Below are positions 1-11,525 of a DNA stretch of 64,000 nt, piece after piece. A program made the translations under genes and the position numbers. Source of the stretch: Rhizomys pruinosus (lineage: Eukaryota > Chordata > Mammalia > Rodentia > Spalacidae); NCBI GenBank assembly GCA_009823505.1, contig VZQC01008079.1:1057067-1121066 (forward strand). The letters run 5' to 3'. Positions within the stretch are counted from its first letter, which is position 1, and the number at the start of each line of letters is the position of its first letter. The notes beneath the pieces are model-generated. The model ran no database searches and was not told the origin of the DNA. It saw only the letters and a program-made list of their open reading frames with translations.

Positions 1-35
1 TAGGATTAAAGGCATGCGCCACCACGCACAGCTCC
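1..35 (-). mobile_element. B1 SINE fragment cut by window edge
   Basis: The first bases read as the reverse complement of a B1 head (ggattaaaggc...gccaccacgc). The rest lies outside the window, so length and target duplication cannot be judged. Confidence 0.7.
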
Positions 36-110
36 ACAAGTCAACTTTTGAAGAGGTATGCTCCTCAATACCACCTTTGAACATTTCTTTTGTGATATAA
101 CCTGATTTTT

Positions 111-354
111 TTTTTTTATGGGACAGGGTCTCCCTATAGCCCAGCTGGCCCGGAACTCACTCTGTAGACCAGGCTGGCCTTGAATTCACAGAGATCCACC
201 TGCCTCTGCCTCCCGAGTGCTAGGATTAAAGGCTTGCACTACCACGCTGGCTTAAAAATGGTTCTTAGCCACCATGTGGGTACTGGGAATCAAACCCTGG
301 TCCTCTGCAAGAACAGTCGGTGCTCTTAACCATTGAGCCATCTCTCCAGCCCCA
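111..354 (-). mobile_element. Composite SINE: B2 head fused to B1
   Basis: On the minus strand a roughly 95-nt B2 head (GGGGCTGGAGAGATGGCTCA, pol III A- and B-box regions) at about 354-258 runs directly into a full B1 body (254-111) with its A-rich tail. One imperfect target duplication, taacctgattttt (98-110) and taatctgattttt (355-367), flanks the whole unit. This suggests either insertion as one unit or a B2 fragment nested at the B1 head. Confidence 0.75.
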
Positions 355-367
355 TAATCTGATTTTT

Positions 368-925
368 GTACATGAAAAGTTTACTTCTACCTGCTAAGTG
401 ATTTGAATGTGAAATATCTACCATAGACTTCTGTGTTTGAACACTTAGCCTCAGCTCATGGCGAGCCTTGAGCTCTGATAGCTTAGCCCCCCTTTCTGTC
501 TACACGCTGCTTTCTGACTGCAGACACAGTGTGACAATCATTCGCCCCACCCTCCTGCCATAATGTCTTCCCTTTGTGATGGGCTGTATCCCTCCAAATC
601 TGAATCAAAATTCACACTTCCTCCCCCAAGTTTCTTCTCATTGAGTATGTAATCACTGTCCCTAAACTGTTATCTGCTTCCCAACACTGATAGGCAAAGA
701 GTACTATTATTCTACAGAATAGGAAATAATGCATGCTCTTAGAAATATCAATGGCCTTTGGTAATATTGCATTCAACAAAATTTAATTGTCCTCTCTTCC
801 TGTATACCTTCTCAGAAACTCTACCTATCATATACTGGGCCTCAAAATCTCCAAGAAAATAGGAAACTGCATAGTATTGTCAAAAGGCAGATAGGTTTCT
901 TTTCTTGTTTTTACTTATGTTTCAT
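368..925. other. Unique intergenic sequence
   Basis: No gene or repeat recognised. Base composition is ordinary, and stops are frequent in all frames. Confidence 0.6.
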
Positions 926-940
926 AAGAATGAGCCACAT

Positions 941-1188
941 GGGCTGGAGAGATGGCCTAGCAGTTAAGAGCGCCGACCACTCTTGCAGAGGACCTGGGTT
1001 TGATCCCCAGCATCCACATGGCCGCCGAGAACCGTCTGAAACTCCAATTCCAGGAGAACTCCAGTTCCAGAGGAATCCGACCCCCCTTTCTGACCTCCGC
1101 GGCATTGCACGACACGGGTACACAAACTTGCATGCAGACAGTACATTCATACACATACAGAAATAAATAAAATTAATTAAAAAATTTA
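941..1188 (+). mobile_element. B2-type SINE, 17-bp-duplication subfamily
   Basis: Full-length tRNA-derived SINE. Its 5' end is gggctggagagatggcctag, followed by an A-box-like ggcctagcagtt and a B-box-like region. The middle carries a tandem duplication (aactccaattccaggag then aactccagttccagagg), and the 3' end is an aataaataaaatt tail. Target duplications are at 926-940 and 1189-1203 (aagaatgagcca core). Apparent short reading frames inside it on both strands are SINE artefacts. Confidence 0.9.
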
Positions 1189-1203
1189 AAGAATGAGCCA
1201 TCA

Positions 1204-1595
1204 TCTGGAGATAAGTTTCCATAAAACATTAGGAAAAAAATTAAAAAAAAATTATCTTAGAAAGAAAGACGATCGAGTAATAGTGAGCATAGTAATGCTA
1301 AGAAAAGCTACTTAGTTTTCTTCTACAGTAGTCGCTATCTAAAATGTCTTCATCAAGCAGAAGCTCAGGGCAGTTTTATAAATCCACAACTTCAGCAGCA
1401 AGATAGTTAAACAACAATGTAAGCCCAGCATAGCCAGTGTTCTGTGTGGAAAAGTCAGCTTTTAAAATCTTTCTGAACCCCTTTTCCCACAAACTCTGAG
1501 AGCCCATGAATCCCCAGCACCCTTGTGAATTTGGTTCTGACTTTTCATCTGTGCTTTGATGCTTTATAGAATAAAGAAAAGAAAGAACTTGGCTA
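1204..1595. other. Unique intergenic sequence
   Basis: Nothing recognisable beyond A/T-rich intergenic sequence. Confidence 0.5.
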
Positions 1596-1604
1596 TACTG
1601 CTCC

Positions 1605-1800
1605 TAGGCTCCAGAGACCTGAGTTTATGACCCCAAATCTGCCTCTAATTAACCATGTGTCACTAGGCAAAGAATTTCTCCCCTCTGGGCTCAGTTTCCT
1701 CAGTTGTAAAATAGAGGAAGGTTGGACTTGTGGATATCTGAGGTCCTTTCACCTCTTTTCAGCCTCCTCTTCTCTTTGCCAAGTTTCTGTGATTAATAGA
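1605..1800 (+). mobile_element. MIR SINE (ancient)
   Basis: The segment contains the MIR core and 3' region: a cysteine-like 'ctctaattaaccatgtgtca' stretch, then ctcagtttcctcagttgtaa and a decayed tail. It is strongly diverged, as expected of a mammal-wide family. Confidence 0.7.
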
Positions 1801-2200
1801 ATTAGTTGAGGCCTTTGTTGTCCATTGTGTCTGCCACAGAGAAGGTTGCAACTTGTCCTTAGAGGAATCTACCACATGGCTAACTTGCCTTGTCAATTTT
1901 GAGACCACTTCAGTGATCCACAGTCACTAGCAGCTTGACAAACAGAAAAGTTTGCCTCTTACCAAATACATTCTTCCAGGATAGAAAAAAAATACAATTT
2001 TGGAACATCAAATAAATATCAACTTTATTGGGAAAATGTAAGTATAAATGAGCAAGAACCAGATGGGATGCATTTCTTTGCAATATATGTGATTAAAAAT
2101 TGAGGAGAAAAAATGTTTGTAGCAAATATGTTTTGGATTTCCTGAACCAAAAGCTCTTGTAGAGGTTTGTGACTTCCAAAGAACCAATACACAGCTGCTT

Positions 2201-2323
2201 TGGCCATCCTTCAATGAACCATCAAACCCCCAGTTGTCTTGGAAACCTGCCTGGTCCCTGGGATGTGTTCTCCACTGAGCAGCTAAAATGGCTTAAAGTC
2301 TTCCACAGTTACATGGTTTGACT
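2201..2323 (-). repeat. Inverted duplication, left arm (123 bp)
   Basis: The reverse complement of this segment matches 2970-3092 over 123 bp without gaps. I count about 8 mismatches, 4 of them in the outer 97 bp. It sits at the head of a minus-strand AATAAA-containing stretch (signal near 2030) that may be the 3' end of an old retrocopy. No coding identity was recognised. Confidence 0.85.
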
Positions 2324-2774
2324 GGAGTTCAGCCCTTGGGAACCTTCATGAAAACAAGATGTCTACCTCCTGACCTCAGAACCATAAGTGGCATGACTTA
2401 AAGAAATAAAACAACATGGAGGGTGATGTTCATTGTGTGGGGGAGGGGTTATAAAGCCAAGCACAGAGTTTCAGAGATGGGAAATTTCAACTGACCAAGT
2501 GATTCCCATTTAATTATTATTATCTGGGAAAAAAAGTAGTAAGAGCTAGCCCCAATATTCCCAAGGACTAATAGAGATGGATAACCAGTAGGGAATATAA
2601 GGAATTGCTTGCTGATTAGGATTCAGGAATTCTTAAATTTGGGTCTAAAAGATGTAAATTTTAAGCTGAGTTCTATACTAGTTAGGATAATCACAATATT
2701 GTCATTTTGATTATGATAGCTAGTATCTATTGATCACTTAATATTAGAAAAATTCTTAAATGAGTGATCTTATT

Positions 2775-3184
2775 TAACTTTTGTTCTTTTCACATGTATG
2801 TATGGGTGGTGTGAGTGCATGCACCTTTATCTGTGTAGGGGCACACCTATGTATGTGGGTGTATATGCAGATATGTGCACATGTGTGGATGACCAAGGTT
2901 GATGTTGGAAATCTTCCTTGATGGGTTGTCTCTGCCTTCTGAGACCAGAACATGAGCCACCATTCCTATAGTCAAACCATGTTACCCTGGAAGAATTTAA
3001 GCCATTTTATCTGCTCAGTGGAGAACCCATCCCAGGAACCAGGCAGGTTTCTAAGACAACTGGGGGTTTGATGGTTCATTGAAGGATGGCCAAATTCACC
3101 TGAGTCCAAGTCCTAGGGATCTGAACTCTAGTCTCTTCCCTGTGCATCAACCACCTTAACTGCTGAGCCATCCCTCCAGCCCCA
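2775..3184 (-). mobile_element. B4-type SINE interrupted by inverted duplicate
   Basis: The left part (2775-2960) has the GT-rich B4 3' region with tggatgaccaaggttgatgt. The right part (3093-3184) is a B4/B2-type head ending gctgagccatccctccagcc on the plus strand. The expected middle of the element is replaced by the 2970-3092 arm of the local inverted duplication. Confidence 0.6.
2970..3092 (+). repeat. Inverted duplication, right arm (123 bp)
   Basis: It is an inverted copy of 2201-2323, separated by 646 bp. It lies inside what otherwise reads as a B4 SINE, so it probably arrived after that element. No A-tail or target duplication is visible at its edges, which argues against retrotransposition. 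Confidence 0.85.
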
Positions 3185-4112
3185 CTGTTTATATTTTGAC
3201 AACTATACCAGTTATTGTTGGTGTTTGGCCTTGTCTCCTTGGCATACCCCAGAGGTCACCTGATGAAAATTTTCATAGCTTCCAAAGTAAACTGTGTGTG
3301 ATCTCTTGATCACAGGATATCTTCTGGCCATAAGAGAATTCTACCTGTATGCTAGAGGAACACATATTCCACAGGGTTAACACCACCAAGAGTAACCCCT
3401 GAACAATCAGGTAAAGAAGTTGCCAAAATTATACTCCCTCTTCTTGCCTCAGAGAAGGACAATTCTGTTGTGTTCTACATAAGTTCACTGAGTCTACTAT
3501 AGGTAAGACCCATTCTTTTCAAAGAGCACATGTAATGTGTGCTTTAGAGCCATCCTTCTTTTTAAAAATCTCATTCTTCTACTCACTTGCTGTGTTTCCT
3601 GTTATCATATCTGCAGGAAATCATGCTTACATTAAAATGCTAATTTCAGAGTCTGCTTCAGGGGTAGGATACAAAGCTAATGCAATCAGGTTACAGTTAA
3701 GTGGAGCTGGGGAAAATAAACACTATGAACCAATCCAAGGACCCCATGAGAGTGTTTCTATTGTGAGGACCCTGAATGAGGACATCACCACACTGGAGAT
3801 TCCGAGAACAGAGAGAGCCAAGAGCAATCATCGTCATGACTTTGTTGGTAGTCCATAATGGTCTATGTACCAAAGACCTATCCCAGAGAAAGTCATAAAG
3901 CCTTTGCAAGAGGCTCAATAGGAATAGCATCTCACGAATGTCATAGCCAAACAAAATGAGAAAAAAAAAAAAAACATACTAATAATTTCACTGAATTGAA
4001 TGACATCTATTTTATCTTCTTTGCAGGACCCTAGGGGGAAATTTGATGAGTAGCGAGGGGTGAATGTTACCAAGATATATATATATATATATGCATAAAA
4101 TTTCCCTTTCTA
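3185..4112. other. Unique intergenic sequence
   Basis: A weak open stretch at 3535-3858 (107 codons) has no recognisable domain and no matching codon pattern. A short A-run (3961-3974) and a short TA run (4075-4092) are present. No gene is supported. Confidence 0.55.
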
Positions 4113-4341
4113 AAAATTATTTTATCATTTTTATTTTATGTGTATTAGTGTACTGCCTGCAGGTGTGTAAGTGCACCCACCTGTGTCATGCCATGCCTGT
4201 GAAGGTCAGAACAGGACATTGGATCCCCTGGAACTAGAATTACAGATGGTTGTTAGTTGCCATGTGTGTGCTGAGAATCAAACCCAGGTCCTCTGCAAGA
4301 GCAGCCAGTGCTCTTAACCATTGAGCCATCTCTCCAGCCTT
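4113..4341 (-). mobile_element. B3-type SINE
   Basis: Its left end is the A/T-rich tail followed by tgtgtattagtgtactgcct. Its right end is the tRNA-like head (ctcttaaccattgagccatc). It has gatcccctggaactagaatt in the middle, typical of B3. Confidence 0.8.
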
Positions 4342-4527
4342 GAGATGTATGACATTTTCAAAGAATAAATGAAGAGGAACAAAAAAGTTTTGAATAGCCA
4401 TCTTGTACTATAAAAAACTAAATATAATAGCAACTATAGCCTCTATATCCAAAGAAAGCACTATAAAGTAATTAGTTTATATGGATTTCTTTACCCATAA
4501 AATGAAAGTCATAAAATAATACTCTCA

Positions 4528-4640
4528 GACTAGACATGGTGGTACAAGTTTATGAACCAACTCTTGGGAGACTGATGCATGAGAATCTCAAGTTCATGGC
4601 CAGCCTGCAGCTATATAGCAAGATCTGTCTCAAAAAAATT
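4528..4640 (+). mobile_element. Diverged B1-like SINE
   Basis: A B1 pattern is visible (gacatggtggtacaagttta ... catggccagcctgcagctat ... ctgtctcaaaaaaa). It is strongly diverged, so it is an old B1 or proto-B1. Confidence 0.65.
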
Positions 4641-4644
4641 CTCA

Positions 4645-5944
4645 TTGAGTTATTATCTGCAACACATGATGATTTAGTTTGCTCTCATATCTGTCTTAGA
4701 GGAATGCCAGATTTGGAATAAGTGTTCACTAAAAATTAGATATCATGATTTTTCAAAACATTATAAATATTTGCTGTGCCACTTACTTAATAGTTCATTC
4801 TGTGGTTGTCAAAAGTTTACTCCATGTGAAGCATCAATTACTTCACTTTGAGATGAATTTCATGTGACCTCCACATAAGTTGTTTTTGTTTTTACAGACA
4901 AGGTCTGGCAAAGCATGGATTTCAATTCATGGTTACTTTTCCATTATTTTTTTTTTTTTGCCTACAACTTACCATGTATTTCATAGCATGACAAGATTGT
5001 TGAACCTCTACTTAATTCTGTAAGTTTGTTATCCTTGCACTTTGTTACCATCATTTCTCTCTAGTTAATAATTAGTAGTAAAACCACTAAAGCAAAAATG
5101 ACCGATATTCTTCTCTTTCTTGACTAGAAAACACAGGAGAGCAGAAGGCCATGTTCTGGGTCACTTCCCTCTGTGCTGCAGGGACTTGCTGTAATGATTA
5201 TCTGCTCTCTCATTTGCTCTTTCGATTTGTCTTCCATGGCACTAGCTCCTCAGCTTCTAAATATAGTCAAGGCTTTCTTGGGCTTAGGAGAAAATCTCTC
5301 TTTAACATTTTACACCATATCTACTAGTTAGATTAATCCACCTTATTATCAAACAACTCTAAAATTTCAATGGTTCTATGCAATAGTGCTTTACCTATGT
5401 CATACTTCAGAGTAGAGTGGATTTATTTGGAGGTCTTTGTTCCATGAAGCCATTCAGGGATCCTAGTTTGTTCTACCTTGGGTTTCACTCTGCTCTGAGA
5501 CCTTACATCCTTCTCCATTCTGGATGGTAAGGCTGTAGCAACACTATCATCTACCCAGGAACTGGAATCCCTTGTCTTTTTAGTGGCTAGAAAACCCAAG
5601 AGAGTATCAAATTCTCTAAAAATGTTCTTCCATGTTCATTTTTCATTCCCAAATCAATGCTATTTTTCCAACTCAAACTATTGTAACAATGACAACAACA
5701 CACACATTTCTTTTTCTGATTCAAGACTTCCTACTTTCCAACCTTTTCTTGCTAGAACCACCAGTATCAGTTTACTAAAGTATACTTTGGTCATATTATT
5801 CCGTCATGCACAAAGGCTCCAAATTCTCTTGATTCTTTCACACAACTGTTTTCATATCTCATGGTTTGAATTTCAGCTATCCCTGCTAAAGGCTCGTGTA
5901 TTGAGGGGCTTACTTTCTTTCTGCTTATGCTACTCAGACGTGAT
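4645..5944. other. Unique intergenic sequence
   Basis: No gene supported. A 123-codon open stretch (5583-5954) is compositionally random, with no domain or exon-like features. Confidence 0.55.
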
Positions 5945-6378
5945 TAGGATATGAGGTCATGGACCTATGCAGGGGATCAATCCATTGATGGGTTCATAAT
6001 TTCAGAGCATTATTGGGAAGAAGTGGAAACTATGAAGCCAGAATTGAAGGAAGTACATCACTAAGGGCAAGCAGGAAGTATTTCACTAAGAGCAAACAGG
6101 AAGTACACCACTAAGGGCATGACTTCTAAGATTTCCCCTTGTCCCCTGTCTCTAGCTATCCATATCTCTCTGCTTCTTGGATATCATAGAAGAAGCCCCC
6201 TCCTCCAACAACATACACCACGGTGATAACCTGCCTTGTCTCAGGCCAAAAGAACCATTCGACCATAAACCAAGCAAGACCAATTAAAAATGTGAGACAA
6301 AATAAATCTTTCTACTGTGAGTTATTTTTTCCTCAGGTACTTGTTCCTGTAGTGAAAAACTGACTTAACATAACACTG
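5945..6378 (+). mobile_element. MaLR-type solo LTR (ERVL-MaLR)
   Basis: The 3' half carries hallmarks I associate with MaLR LTRs: tctctgcttcttgg, a cctgccttgtctcaggccaa region, an aaataaatctttc polyadenylation signal and an end in gaaaaactgactta. The 5' boundary is uncertain. A 25-bp x 3 tandem repeat (6049-6123) lies inside. Confidence 0.6.
6049..6123. repeat. 25-bp minisatellite, 3 copies
   Basis: There are three adjacent 25-bp copies, each starting ggaagta and containing cactaag(g/a)gca. They differ at a few positions each and lie inside the MaLR-type LTR. Confidence 0.85.
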
Positions 6379-7147
6379 AAAGCCAGAAAGAAGTTGAAAA
6401 CTTCTCCAGGAACATCCTACATTACCCCCAAGTAAGAACAATTTCCTACAACCAGGTCAAAGAGGTCCAAAGTTATAACACAGGAACAATGGCAATCAAT
6501 GGGGAACTGTGGTGTTCTCTGATGATTTTTGCATCCAGAAGCTTTAGTCAGTAGCTAATTGGTTTTCATTAAAAGGTTGATGAATAAGAAAAGAGTGAAT
6601 GGAGTCAAAAACACCAAATTGATGCAACTCCTCATTGGTATCATCATCAAAGGCCTCAGACACAACACATTTACTTCCTTTAACTGCTTCATCTCTCTTA
6701 ATATTACGCTTTATAAGTTATCACCCCACCAAGGACATTGGCTGACAAATCACAGGTATTTTCTAAAATCTCGTTCCAAGCATTTTTCATTGTTAGTCTT
6801 TCCCTTTCGAAGACATCATTTTATAGTTCCACTTGTCAGTCCTGTCTATCCCATCATGTCATAGTTTTATGCTCTATTTTTTTCTGATCCATCCCTAGAT
6901 GATAATTCTCCACTCTGGAAAACTTGCAGGATATAACGATATGCCCTTATCTCATTCTCTCTTTCACTGTGGTTGTCTCTATGCAGATAATGAGCCCCAC
7001 TCTGCCTGACTATGATAATTCCGGTGTGGAATACTCACTAAGTTTGTTTGAAATTCAATTTAAGCAGAAATGTTATGAGTATTGTAGAAAGAATGATGAT
7101 GTTGGTGGTGATGACAACAATGATGAGGACAGAAAGTGGTTTATTTT
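6379..7147. other. Unique intergenic sequence
   Basis: No gene or repeat recognised. Open stretches of 75-101 codons are unsupported. A short GAT-rich run lies near 7092-7125. Confidence 0.5.
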
Positions 7148-7372
7148 TTAAAAGATGTATTCTTATTATATTTATTTAAGTGTATGCATGCATGTTTTTA
7201 TGGAGATATGTCTACATGCATACAGGTGCCCAAGAAACCAGAAAAATCAGAGCCCCTGGAGATGCAGTTATACAGGTGCTTATAAACCACCAAATATTGG
7301 TGCTAAGAACTGAACTCAGGTCCTCTGGAAGAAGAGGAAACGTTTTTAACCACTGAGCCATTTACCAGCTCC
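7148..7372 (-). mobile_element. B3-type SINE, diverged
   Basis: The tail side reads taaaagatgtattcttatta. The head side ends ccactgagccatttaccagc. The middle (gagcccctggagatgcagtt) fits a decayed B3. Confidence 0.7.
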
Positions 7373-7444
7373 AGATTTATATTTTAAATTATTAAGGTCA
7401 GAGTTATATGTGTTTTTCCTGCTGTTTAATGCATTCCACATTTT

Positions 7445-7562
7445 TTGGTCTTTTCAAGACAGGGTCTCCCTGTAGCTCCAGCTGTCCTGGAACTCACTCT
7501 GTAGACCAGGCTGGCCTTGAACTCACAAAGAACCGGCTGCCTCTGCCTCCCCAGGCCCAGCT
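7445..7562 (-). mobile_element. B1 SINE with internal deletion
   Basis: The B1 minus-strand pattern (gacagggtctccctgtagct ... accaggctggccttgaactc) jumps from the middle to the last bases of the head, losing about 35 nt. Target duplications gcattccacatttt are at 7431-7444 and 7563-7576. Confidence 0.85.
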
Positions 7563-7576
7563 GCATTCCACATTTT

Positions 7577-8575
7577 AAAAAGACCTTTTATCTTTTATTT
7601 ATACTGGTGCTTGGGTTTCTCTCATGTGAACTAAAAATAAAAATAAAAATAAAATGTAGATTCTACCTAACTTACAGAGATACACAGATTAGAACACTAT
7701 GTGACCAGACTCATTAGCTTCAGCTCCATCCTTGAAATTCATCTACAACTCCATTTCTTCTTTTCCTCCTTTTCTATATCAAGGCTCTTCTCTACTAGAC
7801 TGAGATTCCAAGAAGTGGAAAGTTCCAAAATATATTCTATGACTGAGTTCTGATTAAACAGGAAAAACTAAAGAATATAGAATTTCATAGGAGTAATAAA
7901 AATAGTCCTGACTTACAATTCAAATTCTGCCACTTGCTCTTTGTGTGTTTGTTCCCAGAAAGTTAACACATAAGATCCAGTTTAGTTTTCATAAAAGGTT
8001 AATATGACCTCCAATATTATATTCTCATGCCTTCATAATATGTGGCCAGGCCTAAGGCAAGTCCAGTAGGCACAAGCATTGCCTAATTTAAGGAGGTGTA
8101 CATTCTTTACCATCCTGGAAGTGGGTTTTACTTTGTAACCCAAGGAGTCTCATGTCTTCCACCTTAGTCCTGGCTTGAGAGTTGTGAAGATCATTGAATG
8201 GTTTATTACATATCACAACCTCACAACAGAAAATGATAAAAGTAAGCATTGGGTAAGCACTAAGTGTTGCTCATGAAAGCTGCCCTTTCTTTCATCATTA
8301 CCTACTACAACCACAATACCATGGATTCTTAGGGCTCTGACCAAATTATTTTAAACACAGCAAGATTCTTTACCGTGTCCCATAATTTCAAGCAAAGTGG
8401 AAAAAAGGACACACAGCCTGGGATGTGGAAGCTCTCAAGAACTAAGCACGGCTCCAGAAAACTGAGAAAAGTTGTACTGGTAGCAGAATAGCGTTAAGCA
8501 GACACAGCCCAGTTGACTGGGACAGCAGGAGCCTTGGAAATGCAGGGAGGGGATCCCTGACCATCCAGGTCCCAG
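7577..8575. other. Unique intergenic sequence
   Basis: A weak MIR-like patch lies around 7915-7990 (ctgccacttgctctttgtgt). Nothing else is recognised. Confidence 0.5.
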
Positions 8576-8577
8576 AG

Positions 8578-8775
8578 GTCCAGTGACAAGGAGGTTAAGA
8601 ACCCAGGCTTTGGCATATTTGGATTCAGTAACAGGATTCACTACTTCGTGACTTTATGATTTGAGCAAGTCTGTCCTCTCTAAGCCTCCACTGTCCCAGC
8701 TCTAATACTAGGTCTCAGTTCCAGGAGCAGTGAGATGATTAACATGGAATTCTGTGTAAAAGCTAGCAGAAGGGA
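8578..8775 (+). mobile_element. MIR SINE (ancient)
   Basis: The MIR head-like aggttaagaacccaggcttt and core (cttcgtgactttatgatttg, ctctctaagcctccactgtc) are in the right order. It is well diverged. Confidence 0.7.
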
Positions 8776-9925
8776 TGGTGCGTTGGATTTTAAAAATCAC
8801 ACTCTTCAGTCAAATAAGAAGAGCAATACTTAATTACCTTGATATTTTATAAAACTAACTGGCTAGAAAATATTTTTCTTTTCTTTTCACTGGGCCTCAA
8901 TGGACCCTGTTCAGATGAGTGGCTGTCTCCTTAATGATAGCTTTCTACAGCTGCCCCTCTGGTCCTTAGCTGGGGATGGTTATGCTTCCTAGGGCCCCTG
9001 TGAAATTATTGGCTCTGCACTCAACCCTTCTGAAAGAGTTGCCTTGGACTTCAAGTCATAACAAAGATGGTTAGCTGCTTTCAGATTTAAGCTGGGTTAA
9101 AAGGAAGAATTCTGGATAGTTCATTGCATAGGATTGGATGGGATTCTGGACACTACTGGTATTGGCAGACATGATATATGGTACCCTGGCCATTACTCAT
9201 ACTCCCTCCATTGTCACTTTTCAGAGTAGCTATTACACTGATTAGTAATAGCCTATACTAGGGCTACTATCTTGAAAGATGTCTCAGACACTCAGAGACT
9301 TAGTCTGTCTCATCAATAGGAATAGTGTTCCTCATGGGCTTAAGGGAAATAAAGAAAATTCCAGAAGTGGCATGTGATCTCTGAGCTTTCAGTCTGGAAT
9401 GCATTCTTTCTCCCGTACACTCATGAAGGAGCTTGGTGTAGACCAAGGCAGTGTAACACAGGCCTCTTGGCTGAAGCCCCATGTACTCCAGGGTGTTCCT
9501 TCCCTCCCACATTGCTTGGGGAGCCCACACAGAGGAACATCTGGCCAGATGCAATCTACAAAACATGCTGTGAAACATATTAGCTCCCTTAGGCCAATGG
9601 AAGCCCACCTAGTAAATGAACAGGAAGGGCCCCACAGTGAATTCTGGAAGCTGAGGTCTGCCTCACATGGGAGCCATCTTTCTGTAAAAACTTAATTCCA
9701 AGTCAATAATTCATGCTGAGGTTTGACAGCATCTGGGAAACTGTATTAGTAGCCAGGGACATTAACATAAAGTGTCAGTCAGGACCTGAATCCATTGACT
9801 GTTACTTGTCCCAAACAGAAGACAAGAAGCGCAAAGCAGCCCTGGATCTCCACAGCCTGCCATCCCCAAGGATCAAGCCTTTCTTCCACAATTACTATGT
9901 CCTTGAGTACTGAACTAAGTGATTT
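8776..9925. other. Unique intergenic sequence
   Basis: No gene supported. Open stretches of about 100 codons occur on both strands near 9300-9700 with no recognisable domain. Confidence 0.5.
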
Positions 9926-9929
9926 GAAG

Positions 9930-10075
9930 TTGGCATTTCACTTAATTTACACAGTAATCATAAGATCCACCAATCTTTCCCGCTTTTGTAGCTAGGTGTA
10001 TAGATCAAGGGAAGACCCAAGACTTGTCTCAGGTCAACTTGAGAACCAGGAGGCAAACACCCAAGTCAGACTTGC
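9930..10075 (-). mobile_element. MIR SINE fragment
   Basis: A reverse-MIR order is visible: cacttaatttacacagtaat, then a tagatcaagggaagacccaa region. It is old and degraded. Confidence 0.5.
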
Positions 10076-10079
10076 AACT

Positions 10080-10915
10080 TCTTTGTATTCACGTTGGGAA
10101 TATATCATCCATTTTCTGCCCCAAACACCTTTCAGGGCACTCCACTGCAGCACATGGAGGGTCTGAGCTTATGTCACGAGTTCTTTTCTACAGCACCAGC
10201 ATCTAGTGCCCTGACAATGTGTATGTGTGTTTCCCTGGATGACCATAGGATAGAGAGCACTGCTGATATTGGGAGTTAAAGGTGAACATCTGTGTGAAGA
10301 AGATTCTTTACTTATCAGCCATTGCTCAGGTGTGAAGATAAAGGGGAGGGTGAATGGGGAGTGCCACGTAATTGAACGAGCAATTTGAATGTTCCAAATT
10401 TCTGACTTCAGTTAACCTCAGAACTCATTCCTCTCTCCTGATCTGTTGCCTCACAGAATGAGGGGCTCAAGCTAAAAAACTGGTTTGGTTTGGGGTGCTT
10501 CCCAGTAACTTGCAGGGGTTTCCTGATGGAGACAGAACTTACTGAGTTCATGACCAGGACTGCTCTACATGAAAATAAGCCGGTGATGACAGAGAAAGAG
10601 CTTTGACTCAGGGGTGCTGAGACAGGGCCAGAACCTCAATTGCTCTTAAGCACAGAACGTTGGAGGACAAATAGATGACTCAGCCCTGTGGGCCTCTCTC
10701 CCCCACTTAACCCCTGCAATGTCAACATCACACTTTTCAAATCTCTTACTACCCCTCCTTTTCAGAGGCTAAGGGACTTTTCAGAGGAAAGGGACTGCTC
10801 CTTGAAGGTACTCCCATGAACTTTCTCTGCCTGAAAACCTCCAGAGTCACAAAGTGAGCCAGGCCACTATTTGGTATTAATATTGTCTAGGTTATAAACT
10901 TTACTGATCATTTTC
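10080..10915. other. Unique intergenic sequence
   Basis: No gene or repeat recognised. Confidence 0.5.
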
Positions 10916-10919
10916 CCAT

Positions 10920-11085
10920 ATGGGTGACCTTGAAAATGATCTTTAAACTCTTTAGGCATTAAGCCTTAGTATCCCTATCTATGCAGTGGAGATGATAACT
11001 GTACCTATGCCATAGGAGATTTAGAAACACAAACAAAATAATACACTTTAGAGGCCTGATACACGGCTGGTGTGTTTTGATGGTT
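10920..11085 (+). mobile_element. MIR SINE fragment
   Basis: Contains tgggtgaccttgaaaatgat, then ttaagccttagtatccctat and a decayed gatgataactgtacctatgc. This matches the MIR core-to-tail order. Confidence 0.65.
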
Positions 11086-11159
11086 CAGTCTAGAGTGTGT
11101 GTTGTTTTACTACTATTGTTTTTATTAAACTGATCATTGCAATGACAAGGTAGCTTTTT

Positions 11160-11525
11160 CACTTGGGCTTCCATAACACAGTAGCCAGAACTGGTGGTTT
11201 AGAAAACAGAACTTTATTACTTCGCACTACCAGAGGCAGAAGTGCAAGATAAGGTTTCAGCATGATTGGATCCTTTTACAGACTATAAGAAAGAATCTAG
11301 CTTATATCACTCTGCTATCATTTGGTTTCACTGGCAATCTTTGGTGTTTTGCAGTGCGTAGATTCCCTACCTTCCATTTTTATGTATCTATCTCCATAGT
11401 TCTCTTTTTTTATAAGGACCCTAGTCATACTGCGGTAGAGGCCCATCGGACTTGAGTATGACAGGAGGTATTTGAACATCAGATAATCACATAATCAGAA
11501 TTATGATTTCTTGCTTAAGTTTCCT
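11160..11525. mobile_element. Ancient mammalian interspersed repeat, LTR-like
   Basis: The order cttccataacacagtagcca, aaaacagaactttattactt, then tataaggaccctagtcatac resembles a common old mammalian LTR/MaLR-class repeat. The exact family is not assigned. Confidence 0.45.

Noticed and set aside
941..1020. tRNA gene suggested by A-box and B-box-like sequence
   Set aside because: The pol III boxes belong to the B2 SINE head. No cloverleaf with an anticodon arm was evident, and the same head recurs at many loci.
2008..2330. Minus-strand retrocopy with AATAAA near 2030
   Set aside because: The polyadenylation-like signal and A-rich end are suggestive, but no coding identity was recognised and no target duplication was found.
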